A stretch of 64,000 nucleotides of DNA. Source: SLNP01 sp964568875 (GTDB taxonomy: Bacteria; Bacteroidota; Bacteroidia; Bacteroidales; VadinHA17). This document shows positions 25,639 to 34,595 of the stretch, piece after piece. Made by a program: the position numbers and the translations under genes. The notes below the pieces were generated by a model, which saw nothing but the letters and a program-made list of their open reading frames with translations, had not been told where the DNA came from and searched no databases. How positions within the stretch are numbered: position 1 is the stretch's first letter; every line of letters starts with the position of its first letter. Location of the stretch: NCBI GenBank assembly GCA_964568875.1, contig CAZMSH010000006.1, positions 1 through 64,000 on the forward strand. The letters run 5' to 3'.

Positions 25639-25730
25639 AGGATCTGGGTTTTTTACAAATATACAGTATAACAGTTGAATGGGGGGTATGGTTTAAATGG
25701 GCGGTGTGGGGTATGCGGTGTCAGGTGAGG

Positions 25731-25757
25731 AGAAAGCCCGGGCTTTTCAGTCCGGGC
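25731..25757 (-). terminator. intrinsic terminator of the beta-barrel gene
   Basis: On the minus strand GCCCGG (25757-25752), a loop containing ACTGAAAAG, CCGGGC (25741-25736), then TTTCT. It lies 28 bp after the stop of the gene ending at 25785. Confidence 0.65.
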
Positions 25758-25784
25758 CTTCCATCTGATACAATTAGCTTATTA

Positions 25785-26369
25785 TCAGAAATTCTTCAGA
25801 ATACCGATCCTGACTGAGAGGTAGTTGTAATTCAGGTTCATGCCTTCGCCGGCTTCATCGAGATATCTTGAGAGGTTATTGTATTTGACAACCGGGGTGA
25901 GACTCCATGACCTTCCCAGGTCGACATCGATACCTGCTGCGAACTGAAAGCCGAAACCATGGCCGCTGTCAGCCAGTATTTCTCCATTATCATTTTCAAC
26001 CTCTATATGGTTCCAGATTGCACCTCCCCTGAGAAACCAGCTGTTGGCTGATCGGTAGAACAGATGCTTGTACTGCAGGCCAAGCACATAACCGGTTTCT
26101 TCATAGTCCCGGTCGGTTACTGATGACCCTGTAGATGTGCTGAACCAGTTATATCCCCATCCACCATAGATTCCGGTGCGGGGCAATACCCTCAGATGAA
26201 AAGCTCCATCATACCCGAAACCGGTCTTCAGTCCGTCAACAAAATTGCGTGTTGCAATTGAGGGACCCGCGCTGATTTCGAATCCGAATCTTTTACCGGT
26301 ATCCTGAGCGCTGGATGAAAAGGAAAGAAATGTCATAACTGCTGATACAAATAATAGTCGCGTTTTCAT
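25785..26369 (-). CDS. Outer-membrane beta-barrel protein
   Basis: 194 residues. Signal peptide about 1-21 (LLFVSAVMTFLSFSSSA). Alternating hydrophobic/aromatic strands follow: RFGFEISAGPSIATRNFV, GIYGGWGYNWFST, GYVLGLQYKHLFY, FLRGGAIWNHIEV, GFGFQFAAGIDVDLG, and the terminal LSVRIGILKNF ends in phenylalanine, as expected for BAM-inserted barrels. It resembles small OmpA/porin-like eight-strand barrels with no extra domain. Role not determined. Confidence 0.8.
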   Translation of the reverse strand: MKTRLLFVSAVMTFLSFSSSAQDTGKRFGFEISAGPSIATRNFVDGLKTGFGYDGAFHLRVLPRTGIYGGWGYNWFSTSTGSSVTDRDYEETGYVLGLQYKHLFYRSANSWFLRGGAIWNHIEVENDNGEILADSGHGFGFQFAAGIDVDLGRSWSLTPVVKYNNLSRYLDEAGEGMNLNYNYLSVRIGILKNF

Positions 26370-26402
26370 GTCTAATTGTTTTTAAGTGGTTTAAGTGTTT
26401 GA

Positions 26403-26660
26403 TGGAACGAAGGTATCGTTGTTGTCACGGGAAGGAAACTTTATCTGTATGAAGGCGATGATCTGGATGCTGACCGGGTGGCCTGGTCATCCAAATGCAA
26501 GAATACCCTGATATTTGAGAGAAAAACGGTCATTTCGTATTGAGCAACCCTTTTATCGCTTTCAGCGGATGAAACAACAGATCCGGCAATTATAATTTGG
26601 GAAGGTTTCCGTACCACCATAGTTTTGGAGACAGAATCAACAATCACAAATTCCTATTAA
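26403..26660 (+). pseudogene. possible gene remnant in the 26370-26670 gap
   Basis: A plus-strand frame without an ATG start reads IVVVTGRKLYLYEGDDLD... ERKTVISY, meets one TGA at 26541 and continues ADETTDPAIIIWEGFRTTIV to TAA at 26658. Codon pattern looks protein-like, and a single stop over 85 codons is suggestive but not proof. No family is recognised. Confidence 0.2.
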
Positions 26661-26670
26661 ATGAATAGTC

Positions 26671-27048
26671 ATGAATAAAACACTATTTCTGATTACTGTG
26701 GGAGTACTACTTTTATCAGGCTCATGTTTCAAAGATCCTGACATCAGGTTTGGATTCGACACTCTCTTCGGTAAGAATTCGCAAGGCGTCTCAATAATGA
26801 ATGTCAGCAGCAGCGTAAGCACAATCACACTGAAAGGAGACATTGTCTTAACCAGTGGCGAGGTCTCTGTCGAGCTAACCGGGCCGGGCGACGAACCCAT
26901 CTTCACCCGCAGCCTGAAATCACCAGCCAGCATTCATATAGATGAATCTTATCAAGCTGCCCCGGGGAATTGGAAGCTTAGGTACAATAGTAATGAAGGA
27001 ACCGGAACTCTTAAGCTGCACCTTGCCACCGGAAAACAGAAAACATAA
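26671..27048 (+). CDS. Small lipoprotein of unknown function
   Basis: 125 residues. Signal peptide with lipobox LLSGSC (cysteine at 19), so it should be attached to the outer or inner membrane. The mature part is a small beta-rich domain (SVSTITLKGDIVLTSGEVSVELTGPG, APGNWKLRYNSNEGTGTLKLHL) of a type often seen in Bacteroidota lipoproteins. No known family. It precedes the sensor kinase but is separated from it by 120 bp with its own promoter, so a shared role is uncertain. Confidence 0.7.
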   Translation: MNKTLFLITVGVLLLSGSCFKDPDIRFGFDTLFGKNSQGVSIMNVSSSVSTITLKGDIVLTSGEVSVELTGPGDEPIFTRSLKSPASIHIDESYQAAPGNWKLRYNSNEGTGTLKLHLATGKQKT

Positions 27049-27133
27049 TCTGCGCTGTTTGATGTGCGCCAATGATATAGTGCGATGCTTTGAGCAGTCT
27101 ATTGGAAAGGCCGGAAGGGCGATAAAAATGAAT

Positions 27134-27141
27134 TATATTTG
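27134..27141 (+). promoter_or_regulatory. -7 box upstream of the kinase gene
   Basis: TATATTTG, 28 bp before the ATG at 27170. No -33 TTTG at the usual distance, so moderate confidence only. Confidence 0.4.
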
Positions 27142-27169
27142 AAGACGACAGAAAGACAGGAGAAGAGTG

Positions 27170-28774
27170 ATGAGAGACAGACCGGCCGTAATTGAATTTC
27201 CTTTTTCGAAAGCAGTGAAGGTCCTTATATTCCTTTCACTGGGCTTGCAGCTTATAGTGATTTCACAGATGTACTTCTTCAGGCCCGATATTTTCGGCGA
27301 CCTGACACAGGTTGTGATACGCCTCTTCAGGGGTTTTATTCTGACATTCTCTGCCGGTCTTTTTCTGGTATATCCCTGCATATATTTCATAAGAGTATTG
27401 AACAACAGGTTGCCATGGAAAGGCAATGCGGGAAAAAGGTTTCTTCTGCAGTTTCCTTTGACGGTGCTGGCAGGTGTTCTTATAACTCCGGTAATACTGT
27501 TGCCCGCTAGTCTGATATTTGGCCTTGAAATCAATCCCGAGCTGATACTCAACAATGCCTATTACCTGGTGCTAATGAATCTCTTCCTGATGCTGATACT
27601 TGAGGGGTTGATATATTTCGAAGAGAATGCCAGGTCGAGGTCTGAAACAGAAAGGCTTCAGCAGGAGCTTCTTAACAAGGCAGAGTTGTCGGTGGCAGAG
27701 AGCGAAAGAAGGTACAGGGAGCTTATGGACTTCCTGCCACAGCCAATTTTTGAGCTTGATATTATGGGCCACATTCTTCTGATCAATAAGGCGGGAAAAG
27801 AGTTTTTAGGTATTACCATACCTGAAGATCCACGTGAAAAGGTCTCCGCGCTTAAGTATATGGCCGATGAGGATGTTCCCAGGGTTATTGAGAACCTGAA
27901 GCAATCGAACCAGGGATTCAACACCCCGCCAAATGAGTATCATGTTAAGAGGCCTGACGGGTCTCTTTGTCCGGTGCTAATTTACGGTTCCCCCATAATA
28001 GCCAGCAATGAGGTTGTGGGTCGCCGCGGGATAATAATTGACATTTCGGAGAGAAAGAAGCAGGAATTGAAGATAATCAGCGCTAATGAGGAGTTGGAAC
28101 GGATTAACAACAGCCTCGAACAGATAGTTGACGAACGCACCAGGCAGCTAACCGAGGCGAACACCCGGCTGCTCCAGATGCAGAAGGAGAATCTGCAATC
28201 GCAGTTTGAGGTACTTAAGCAACAGGTTAATCCTCATTTCCTGTTCAACAGTCTTAATGTTTTGTCAGGCCTTATAGAAAAAGACCCACTGAAAGCGCAA
28301 TTATTTATCGATGAGTTCTCACAGATATACAGGTATGTGCTTGAGACAATCGAAAAGCCTGTGGTAACCTTGGGCATGGAGCTGGGTTTTGTCCGTTCAT
28401 ACATATTCCTTCAGCAAATAAGGTATGGCGAGAATCTGACTTTTGCAGTGAACCTGGTCTCTGACCTGCTGAAACGTTACATGCCTCCTCTCTCACTGCA
28501 GGTGGTTCTTGAAAATGCAATCAAGCATAATATTGTTAATGAGAGTCAGCCTCTGCACATAAATATTTTTCATGAAGATGATTGTCTCAGGGTCAGCAAT
28601 AATCTGCAGCCGAAGATTTCGATGGGAAAAACTACCGGTCTGGGCCAGCAAAATATGATAAAGCGGTATGCTATGATTTCAGAAAAAGTCCCATCTTTCA
28701 AGGTAGTAAATGACCAGTATATTGTTCAACTTCCACTGTTAAATGTCGAAATAGATGAACGCGCTGATAATTGA
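27170..28774 (+). CDS. LytS-type sensor histidine kinase with PAS domain
   Basis: 534 residues from the ATG at 27170, preceded by an AGGAGA ribosome site. About four membrane segments occupy residues 14-150, then a PAS domain (about 175-300; FLPQPIFELDIMGHILLINK, RRGIIIDISERK), a coiled coil, and the His_kinase domain (PF06580) with phospho-acceptor QVNPHFLFNSLNVL and an HATPase part (LQVVLENAIKHNI). Its gene overlaps the LytTR regulator by 20 nt, so the two form a coupled two-component system. Confidence 0.92.
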   Translation: MRDRPAVIEFPFSKAVKVLIFLSLGLQLIVISQMYFFRPDIFGDLTQVVIRLFRGFILTFSAGLFLVYPCIYFIRVLNNRLPWKGNAGKRFLLQFPLTVLAGVLITPVILLPASLIFGLEINPELILNNAYYLVLMNLFLMLILEGLIYFEENARSRSETERLQQELLNKAELSVAESERRYRELMDFLPQPIFELDIMGHILLINKAGKEFLGITIPEDPREKVSALKYMADEDVPRVIENLKQSNQGFNTPPNEYHVKRPDGSLCPVLIYGSPIIASNEVVGRRGIIIDISERKKQELKIISANEELERINNSLEQIVDERTRQLTEANTRLLQMQKENLQSQFEVLKQQVNPHFLFNSLNVLSGLIEKDPLKAQLFIDEFSQIYRYVLETIEKPVVTLGMELGFVRSYIFLQQIRYGENLTFAVNLVSDLLKRYMPPLSLQVVLENAIKHNIVNESQPLHINIFHEDDCLRVSNNLQPKISMGKTTGLGQQNMIKRYAMISEKVPSFKVVNDQYIVQLPLLNVEIDERADN

Positions 28775-29510
28775 AGATGAACCCCTGGCAGCCGAGAGAC
28801 TTGAGATTCTGCTTGAGGATGTCGATCCGACCATAAAGGTAGTTGCCAAGCCTGGCTCGGTGCGGGAAGCAGTAAAGTGGCTGATGCAGTATCAGGCCGA
28901 TTTGATTTTCCTTGATATTCAGCTTTCAGACGGTATCAGTTTCAGCATATTCGAACAGGTATCGGTATCAACTCCCGTCATTCTGACAACAGCCTACGAC
29001 CAATATGCCATAAAGGCCTTCCAGGTAAACAGCATTGCCTATCTTCTCAAGCCTGTCAGAAAAAACGACCTTGCAGAGAGCCTGCTTAAACTGCGAAACC
29101 TCAAATCGGCTTTCGCCATTGACTTTGAAGCATTGCTGTCACAGATACAGGGCAGACAACCTGAATACAAGAAGAGGTTTCTGATTCAGATCGGTGAGAA
29201 GATGAGGAAGATAGAAGTCTCTGACATCGCCTATTTTCACATCTTCGAAAAAGGATGTTACCTGCGCACATTCCAGGGCAATGACTACCCGGTTGAATTC
29301 TCACTGGACAAGCTGGAATCACTTGTTGATCCGGCACAGTTTTTCAGAATCAACCGCAGGTATCTTGTTAACATGAGTGCTATTTCGAACATGGTTTTAT
29401 GGTCTCGAAGCCGTATAAAGCTTGAGCTGAAGCCAAAAGCTGACGATGAATATGATACAATTGTGAGTATCGACCGGTCGTCAGATTTCAGGAAGTGGAT
29501 GAACAGATAG
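28755..29510 (+). CDS. LytTR-family response regulator
   Basis: 251 residues. Receiver domain with ALIIEDEP, phospho-acceptor Asp54 in LIFLDIQLSDG, and Lys in LLKPVRKNDL; C-terminal LytTR DNA-binding domain from about 140 (RFLIQIGEKMRKIEVSDIAY ... FFRINRRYLVNMSAI). Partner of the overlapping kinase. The next gene, a truncated metallo-hydrolase, starts directly after its stop codon, so it may be a target or operon member. Confidence 0.93.
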   Translation: MNALIIEDEPLAAERLEILLEDVDPTIKVVAKPGSVREAVKWLMQYQADLIFLDIQLSDGISFSIFEQVSVSTPVILTTAYDQYAIKAFQVNSIAYLLKPVRKNDLAESLLKLRNLKSAFAIDFEALLSQIQGRQPEYKKRFLIQIGEKMRKIEVSDIAYFHIFEKGCYLRTFQGNDYPVEFSLDKLESLVDPAQFFRINRRYLVNMSAISNMVLWSRSRIKLELKPKADDEYDTIVSIDRSSDFRKWMNR

Positions 29511-30011
29511 ATGACGATAACTAATTATTTTTCAGGTTTACTACTGGCTGCAATAGTGGTGTCATGCAATGTTGGTGACAATTCTGTGCAGAAACTTGAA
29601 GGAGAAGCAAAAGAGAGCGAGCCACGTTCTTCGGGTACATCGCTTATTGTACTGGGAACTATCCAGGATGCCGGATCGCCTCATATAGGTTGTGACAAGG
29701 ATTGCTGCAGGGATCTGTTTGAGAATCCCGATGCGGGACGCAGGGTAGTATCCCTCGGTGTGTACGATGCTCTGACAGGAAAGAAATATCTCTTTGAAGC
29801 GACCCCCGATAAGCCTGAACAGATGAAGGCGCTGAAACGGTTCGGTGCAGAGAGCGGGAGTGGTACCAATAACGAGCTGGCCGACGGTATTTTTATTACA
29901 CATGCCCATATTGGTCATTACACCGGATTGATGTACCTGAGTAAGGAGGCAAAGCATGTACTGGAGCTGGGGTTCAGGCTGGCCGGAATAAATGAGGTAT
30001 TCGGATTGTAG
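29511..30011 (+). CDS. PqqB-like metallo-hydrolase lipoprotein with exact 166-codon internal deletion
   Basis: 166 residues, lipobox VVSC (Cys19). Collinear with the 332-residue copy at 31443-32441: residues 1-147 match its N-terminal half including THAHIGHYTGLMYL, then it jumps to its last ~19 residues (HVLELGFRLAGINEVFGL). The breakpoint lies in GTAAGGAG (29941-29948); in the full copy GCAAGGAG occurs at 31873-31880 and again at 32371-32378, 498 bp apart, so the missing part is exactly 166 codons. The frame is kept but half the fold and most metal ligands are gone. Probably non-functional, unless the short form is useful. Starts right after the LytTR stop. Confidence 0.75.
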   Translation: MTITNYFSGLLLAAIVVSCNVGDNSVQKLEGEAKESEPRSSGTSLIVLGTIQDAGSPHIGCDKDCCRDLFENPDAGRRVVSLGVYDALTGKKYLFEATPDKPEQMKALKRFGAESGSGTNNELADGIFITHAHIGHYTGLMYLSKEAKHVLELGFRLAGINEVFGL

Positions 30012-30054
30012 AGGCACTCGCTTCGCTCATGCCGCACAGAGCGCTGGGTGAACT

Positions 30055-31170
30055 CTATGTCTCAGACAGAAGATTAAACAGGTCGATATTCAGGTAGACT
30101 ATCTCCTTACCAATCTTCTGGGATGTCAGAATTCCAATGGCTTCCATTTGACCCATGTATTTCTTTGCTGTGTTAAGGCTCTTAATATCATAACCTATTA
30201 GCTTTTTAGGGCTTATATAGGGCTGTTCGAATATTTTTTCAACTGTCTCCTTACTAATATGTGGCAATTTCTTCCTGACCAGATCACAAGTCCTGTTAAA
30301 CAAATTATCTATTTCTGTGACTCTTTTAATTGTGTAGATTGATGTCTCCTCTACAGCCTTCAACATGTAAAGAATCCACTCTCTCCATCTTCCCAAAGTT
30401 GTTACATTATTCAGCAGATAATAATAGTCGTCCTTATTCTCAATAATGTAGGCACTTAAGTATAGTATAGGCAAATCCAGCAGGTTCTTTTGAATCAGGA
30501 GCAGCAGGCTCAATATCCTTCCTGCTCTGCCATTGCCATCCCTGAATGGATGAATTGCCTCAAACTGGTAATGGGAAACTGCCAGTTTTATCAATGGGTC
30601 ATAAGAGAACTTTGAATCATCATTTATATAGGAGACGAGATTGATCAGCTTGTCCTGAATCACAGTCTCACCACGAGGAGGGGTATAAACCACAGTTCCT
30701 CCAAGAATCCCACTACCTCTCTTCTTTATTACGGTTTCTGTATGGGGGGGGCGTATGCCATCTCTAACATCTATAATATTCTGATATATTGTGACAAACA
30801 GATCTATATTGAAATCTCTGGTTGATTTTACCTCGTTGAAGCCTGACCACAGCGCCTGCCGATATCTTAATACTTCCTTTGCATTACCCTTTAATTCATT
30901 TTCCTCACCAGAAAGGGCCTTATATAGCTCATCATCTGTAGTGAAAATATTTTCGATACCTGTACTCGCCTTGGCTTCCCTAAGGCTAATTGTATTGACA
31001 AGCATCGATTGATTTGGTAGTGTTTTAGCCAGGCCTTTTAGCTCTGCCAAAGCCCTGTTTGCAGTAATGGCTGCATTAAGAATCTCTACAGTCATTACCT
31101 TCCCGTCCGGAGGAGGAAGAAGAGGTAGCTCATTGTAAGGTCGGTTACGATCGTATGGTGGTTTTGACAT
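30055..31170 (-). CDS. Fic-family AMPylator-type protein
   Basis: 371 residues. N-terminal Fic_N region, inhibitory-helix motif S-T-G-I-E-N (69-74, fits [ST]xxxE[GN]), catalytic HPFRDGNGRAGR with His207, the flap region around GGTVVYTPPRGETV, and a C-terminal winged helix (ISPKKLIGYDIKSLNTAKKYMGQ). Fic enzymes transfer AMP or related groups to hydroxyl side chains; class II members are held inactive by the N-terminal helix. The gene lies, in opposite orientation, between two copies of a metallo-hydrolase gene. Confidence 0.9.
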   Translation of the reverse strand: MSKPPYDRNRPYNELPLLPPPDGKVMTVEILNAAITANRALAELKGLAKTLPNQSMLVNTISLREAKASTGIENIFTTDDELYKALSGEENELKGNAKEVLRYRQALWSGFNEVKSTRDFNIDLFVTIYQNIIDVRDGIRPPHTETVIKKRGSGILGGTVVYTPPRGETVIQDKLINLVSYINDDSKFSYDPLIKLAVSHYQFEAIHPFRDGNGRAGRILSLLLLIQKNLLDLPILYLSAYIIENKDDYYYLLNNVTTLGRWREWILYMLKAVEETSIYTIKRVTEIDNLFNRTCDLVRKKLPHISKETVEKIFEQPYISPKKLIGYDIKSLNTAKKYMGQMEAIGILTSQKIGKEIVYLNIDLFNLLSET

Positions 31171-31323
31171 TTAAAATAACTTTTGTCAAATATAGCTATT
31201 ATTTGACACTTATAATCAATTTCTATCAATTTTTGCACAATTCTGACACCTTATTGCAATATATCTATGATTTGACAGAAAACCCAACAAGTGTCAAAAT
31301 ATTGTATTTTTTGACACTTACTA
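31162..31323. promoter_or_regulatory. cluster of TTTGACA/TGTCAAA sites upstream of fic
   Basis: TTTGACACTTA at 31202-31212 and 31311-31321, inverted AAGTGTCAAA at 31289-31298, and partial copies at 31162-31170, 31182-31190, 31244-31252 and 31270-31276. About seven TGACA/TGTCA cores in 160 bp, on both strands, form a likely operator array. The C-terminal winged helix of the Fic protein is a possible binder (inference). Confidence 0.5.
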
Positions 31324-31442
31324 AAGAGAAGCGAATTGGATGTTGGGATGGAAGGGTTCAGCACTTTGTCAGTCTGATTGGGGGCAATGGTATCGCTATA
31401 TTTTGTTCTTTTGTATGTCAATAATGTTAAAAGAACAGATTT

Positions 31443-32441
31443 ATGACAAAATGGGGTTCCATTGTTAGTTTGATTGTTGCTGCAATAGTGGTGTCATGCA
31501 ATGTTGGTGACAAGTCAGTGCAGACTGACGCTGCTGAAGGAAAGGGGAAGAAGGTCAGCTTATCGGGCACTTCGCTTATTGTACTGGGAACTATCCAGGA
31601 TGCCGGATCGCCTCATATAGGCTGCAGCAAGGAGTGTTGTGCCGATCTCTTTGAGAATCCCGATCCGGGACGCAGGGTAGTATCCCTCGGTGTGTATGAT
31701 GCGAAAACAGGGAAAAAATACCTCTTTGAAGCGACCCCCGATATGCCTGAACAGATGAAGGCGCTGAAACGGTTCGCAGCGGAGAGCGGGAGTGGTACCA
31801 ATAACGAGCTGGCTGATGGCATCTTTATTACCCATGCCCATATCGGTCATTATACAGGACTGATGTACCTGGGCAAGGAGGCGATTAACTCACGCGGCGT
31901 GCCTGTGTTCGCCATGCCGGGCATGCACGGTTTTCTGGAGGCCAATGCACCCTGGAGCGAGCTTGTCAAAAACGGCAATATCAGTCAGGTTATGCTTGAG
32001 GAAGATGTTCCGCTCAGGCTCTCCGACAGCCTGACAGTAACGCCGTTCCTGGTTCCCCACAGGGATGAACTTTCAGAGACGGTCGGTTTTATAATAGAAG
32101 GCCCCCGCAAGAAGGTGCTTTTCATTACCGACATAGATAAATGGCACCATTGGGACAGGAGCATAATTGATGAAATACGCAAGGTTGACTATGCATTTCT
32201 TGATGCAACCTTCTACAGCGGAGAGGAGATCAACCGTTCTGATATTTCGCAGATACCCCACCCTTTTATTGTTGAGAGCCTGGAGTTATTCAGTGAGCTC
32301 AACATGGAAGAGAGGAAAAAAGTATACTTCATCCATTTCAACCATACCAATCCGGTTCTCGACAGCAGCAGCAAGGAGTACAGCCATGTGCTTAAGCAGG
32401 GATTCCGGATAGCAGCAATTAACGACGTCTTCGGGCTGTAG
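31443..32441 (+). CDS. MBL-fold metallo-hydrolase lipoprotein (PqqB-like)
   Basis: 332 residues. Lipoprotein signal, cysteine at 19 (AAIVVSC). MBL fold: SLIVLGTIQDAGSPHIGC, KKYLFEATPDMPEQM, metal-binding FITHAHIGHYTGLMYLG (the HxHxDH aspartate is replaced by glycine), FLVPHRDELSETVGFIIEG, VLFITDIDKW, YFIHFNHTNP. This matches the PqqB-like branch common in Bacteroidota, where PQQ synthesis genes are lacking, so another hydrolytic role is likely. A shortened copy lies upstream beyond fic; the DNA of the shared parts is nearly identical, so the duplication is recent. Confidence 0.87.
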   Translation: MTKWGSIVSLIVAAIVVSCNVGDKSVQTDAAEGKGKKVSLSGTSLIVLGTIQDAGSPHIGCSKECCADLFENPDPGRRVVSLGVYDAKTGKKYLFEATPDMPEQMKALKRFAAESGSGTNNELADGIFITHAHIGHYTGLMYLGKEAINSRGVPVFAMPGMHGFLEANAPWSELVKNGNISQVMLEEDVPLRLSDSLTVTPFLVPHRDELSETVGFIIEGPRKKVLFITDIDKWHHWDRSIIDEIRKVDYAFLDATFYSGEEINRSDISQIPHPFIVESLELFSELNMEERKKVYFIHFNHTNPVLDSSSKEYSHVLKQGFRIAAINDVFGL

Positions 32442-32602
32442 AGGCACTCGCTTGGCTTTGTGGCGAAGAGTAAAGCAGATTTCCGATATCATCTTCGCGT
32501 TGATTATCTCCCTGCCGGTCGAAAGCTGATGTTTGGGCAGGGCACTGGGGATTTCATTCCTATAATATTATAATATTTCGGGATTTAGTTCCTTATAATT
32601 GC

Positions 32603-32610
32603 TATATTTG
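32603..32610 (+). promoter_or_regulatory. -7 box of the third AAA_14 gene
   Basis: TATATTTG, 18 bp before the ATG at 32629. No clear -33 element. Confidence 0.45.
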
Positions 32611-32628
32611 TAAAAATACTACACAATA

Positions 32629-33750
32629 ATGATAGAAAGAGTTCTGTTAAGTCAAATTTCGGAAGCTTTATTCAAGGGCAAGGTTATTCTGTTGTTTGGG
32701 CCTCGCCAGACTGGAAAAACCACAATAATCCGTGAGTTGTTGAAAGATTATCCTGACTCATCGCTCCTTTTGAATGCTGATGATCCTACTGTCAGACGGA
32801 TTTTGGATACACCAAATACTCAGCAACTACGTCAGATTATCGGAGGCTATAAGATTGTATTTGTTGATGAGGCTCAACAGATTAACTCGATAGGCAAAAC
32901 GGCAAAGTTATTGGTTGACACCTTCAGTGGAGTTCAACTGATTTTGAGCGGCTCTTCCTCTTTCGATCTTGCCTCCGCGACGCAGGAGCCACTTACAGGC
33001 AGAAAACGAACCTTCTTTATGTTTCCGGTTTCGTGGATGGAATGGCAAAATCATACAGGGTTTGTCAGGGCAGAGCAGGATCTGGAAAACAGGCTGGTAT
33101 TCGGCATGTATCCCGATGTGCTTAACAATCCTGAACAACAGGAGGTTGTTCTACGGGAAATCGCCGACAGCTATCTGTACAAGGATGTACTGCTTTATGG
33201 AAATCTGAAGAAACCTGATGAAATAAGGAATCTGTTGCAAGCTATTGCTTTTCAGGTCGGCAATGAAGTTTCATATAGTGAACTGGGCCAGATTACCGGT
33301 CTTGATCCTAAAACTACAGAGCGATACATCAGTATATTGGAAAAGGCCTTCATCGTTTTTCGGTTAGGCTCATTCAGCCGGAATCTTAGAAACGAAATCA
33401 GGACAGGCAGAAAAATCTACTTCTACGACAATGGAATACGGAATGCTGTAATTGGTCAGTTTCAGCCTTTATCTGTCAGGCAGGATACAGGTGCATTATG
33501 GGAGAATTTCATCATCTGTGAACGAAAAAAACGGAATGCTTACCAGCTTCATTTTGCCAATACGTTCTTCTGGAGAACCACACAACAACAAGAAGTTGAT
33601 TACATTGAAGAGTATAACGGTCAGCTGGCAGCTTATGAAATAAAACATAATGAAAAACGAAAAATCAAGATTCCAAAGACCTTTACCAATACATATAATG
33701 CTAATATAGGTGTTGTTAACAGAATGAATTTCAGGGATTTTCTCCTTTAG
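32629..33750 (+). CDS. AAA_14 / DUF4143 ATPase
   Basis: 373 residues. Walker A LLFGPRQTGKTT (21-32), Walker B KIVFVDEAQQI, sensor LILSGSSSFDL, then RFLGSFSRNLRNEIRTGRK-like core (FRLGSFSRNLRNEI, KIYFYDNGIRNAVIG) and the DUF4143 tail TTQQQEVDYIEEYNGQLAAYEIKH with the E-V-D-Y ... E-I-K nuclease-like motif. This is the common single-gene form of the family, the third AAA_14 protein in the window and from a separate subfamily. Its function is not established. Confidence 0.88.
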   Translation: MIERVLLSQISEALFKGKVILLFGPRQTGKTTIIRELLKDYPDSSLLLNADDPTVRRILDTPNTQQLRQIIGGYKIVFVDEAQQINSIGKTAKLLVDTFSGVQLILSGSSSFDLASATQEPLTGRKRTFFMFPVSWMEWQNHTGFVRAEQDLENRLVFGMYPDVLNNPEQQEVVLREIADSYLYKDVLLYGNLKKPDEIRNLLQAIAFQVGNEVSYSELGQITGLDPKTTERYISILEKAFIVFRLGSFSRNLRNEIRTGRKIYFYDNGIRNAVIGQFQPLSVRQDTGALWENFIICERKKRNAYQLHFANTFFWRTTQQQEVDYIEEYNGQLAAYEIKHNEKRKIKIPKTFTNTYNANIGVVNRMNFRDFLL

Positions 33751-33821
33751 AAAATTGTTAACAAACCCGAATTCTATGATTCTGCCATGCTGCTCTACGC
33801 GGATGCCTCAGGGCACCGGGC

Positions 33822-34595
33822 TCAACGCTTCCTTCCTATAAAGAAGGTGTAGCCGTAGTGTTCACCGTACCGCGAGAACAAGTCTGCCTCGTGGCGCATG
33901 TTGGCAATGAAATCCTCAGCTGTCTTATTGCCATGATGTTTTGCCAGGAACCGTTCCTGTACAGGCGGCTGTGGTGCGAAGTACTCTTCGCTCCAGCACT
34001 CCGGTGGCAGAATAAATGCAGCAACCGGAATATATCCGCAATGCTGCAGTTTTGCCATCTGATTAGGAACTGTATCGATATCAGGGTACTCCGAATTCCA
34101 GAAATCCTCTGCCTCCTTTGGCCTCTCATCAGTAAACCATGAAGCCTCTGAGACGGCGATGTAACCACCGGGTTTCAGAAAACGCCGCCATTCTGTAAGT
34201 CCGCGCTCAAAGCCGATGTTGTAGATGGCCCCCTCTGACCAGATAAGGTCGAGCGACTCATTGTCGAATGTTAGCTTCGCCATGTCGCCTGTAATACCCT
34301 TAACCCTGTCGCCAAGACCCAGTTGCTCAGCGTTCCGGTTGAAGATTTTTATAAAATCGGGAAAGAGGTCGACCCCGGTTATTTGTCCGGGTGCGTTCTG
34401 TGCCAGCACCATCGTCTGACCCCCGGTTCCGCAGCCAATGTCGGCTATGCTTGACTTTTCAGAGAGGTTGTCAATGAAGCTCAGCGCCCGAAGAGTTGAT
34501 TCGCGGCTGCCAGGGCCCTGTCGTTCAAGCATTGAGAAATATTCGCAGATAAGAGAAAAATCGAATTCGTGTATTGATTTAGTTTCGTCGTTCAT
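33822..34595 (-). CDS. Class I SAM-dependent methyltransferase
   Basis: 257 residues. Motif I SSIADIGCGTGGQTMVLA (54-71), acidic loop ITGVDLFPDFI, motif near LDLIWSEGAIYNIGFERGLT and motif post-III LKPGGYIAVSEASWF. These are standard Methyltransf_11/25-type features. There is no membrane segment. The substrate is unknown; the aromatic-rich C-terminus is typical of small-molecule methyltransferases. Single gene. Confidence 0.87.
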   Translation of the reverse strand: MNDETKSIHEFDFSLICEYFSMLERQGPGSRESTLRALSFIDNLSEKSSIADIGCGTGGQTMVLAQNAPGQITGVDLFPDFIKIFNRNAEQLGLGDRVKGITGDMAKLTFDNESLDLIWSEGAIYNIGFERGLTEWRRFLKPGGYIAVSEASWFTDERPKEAEDFWNSEYPDIDTVPNQMAKLQHCGYIPVAAFILPPECWSEEYFAPQPPVQERFLAKHHGNKTAEDFIANMRHEADLFSRYGEHYGYTFFIGRKR

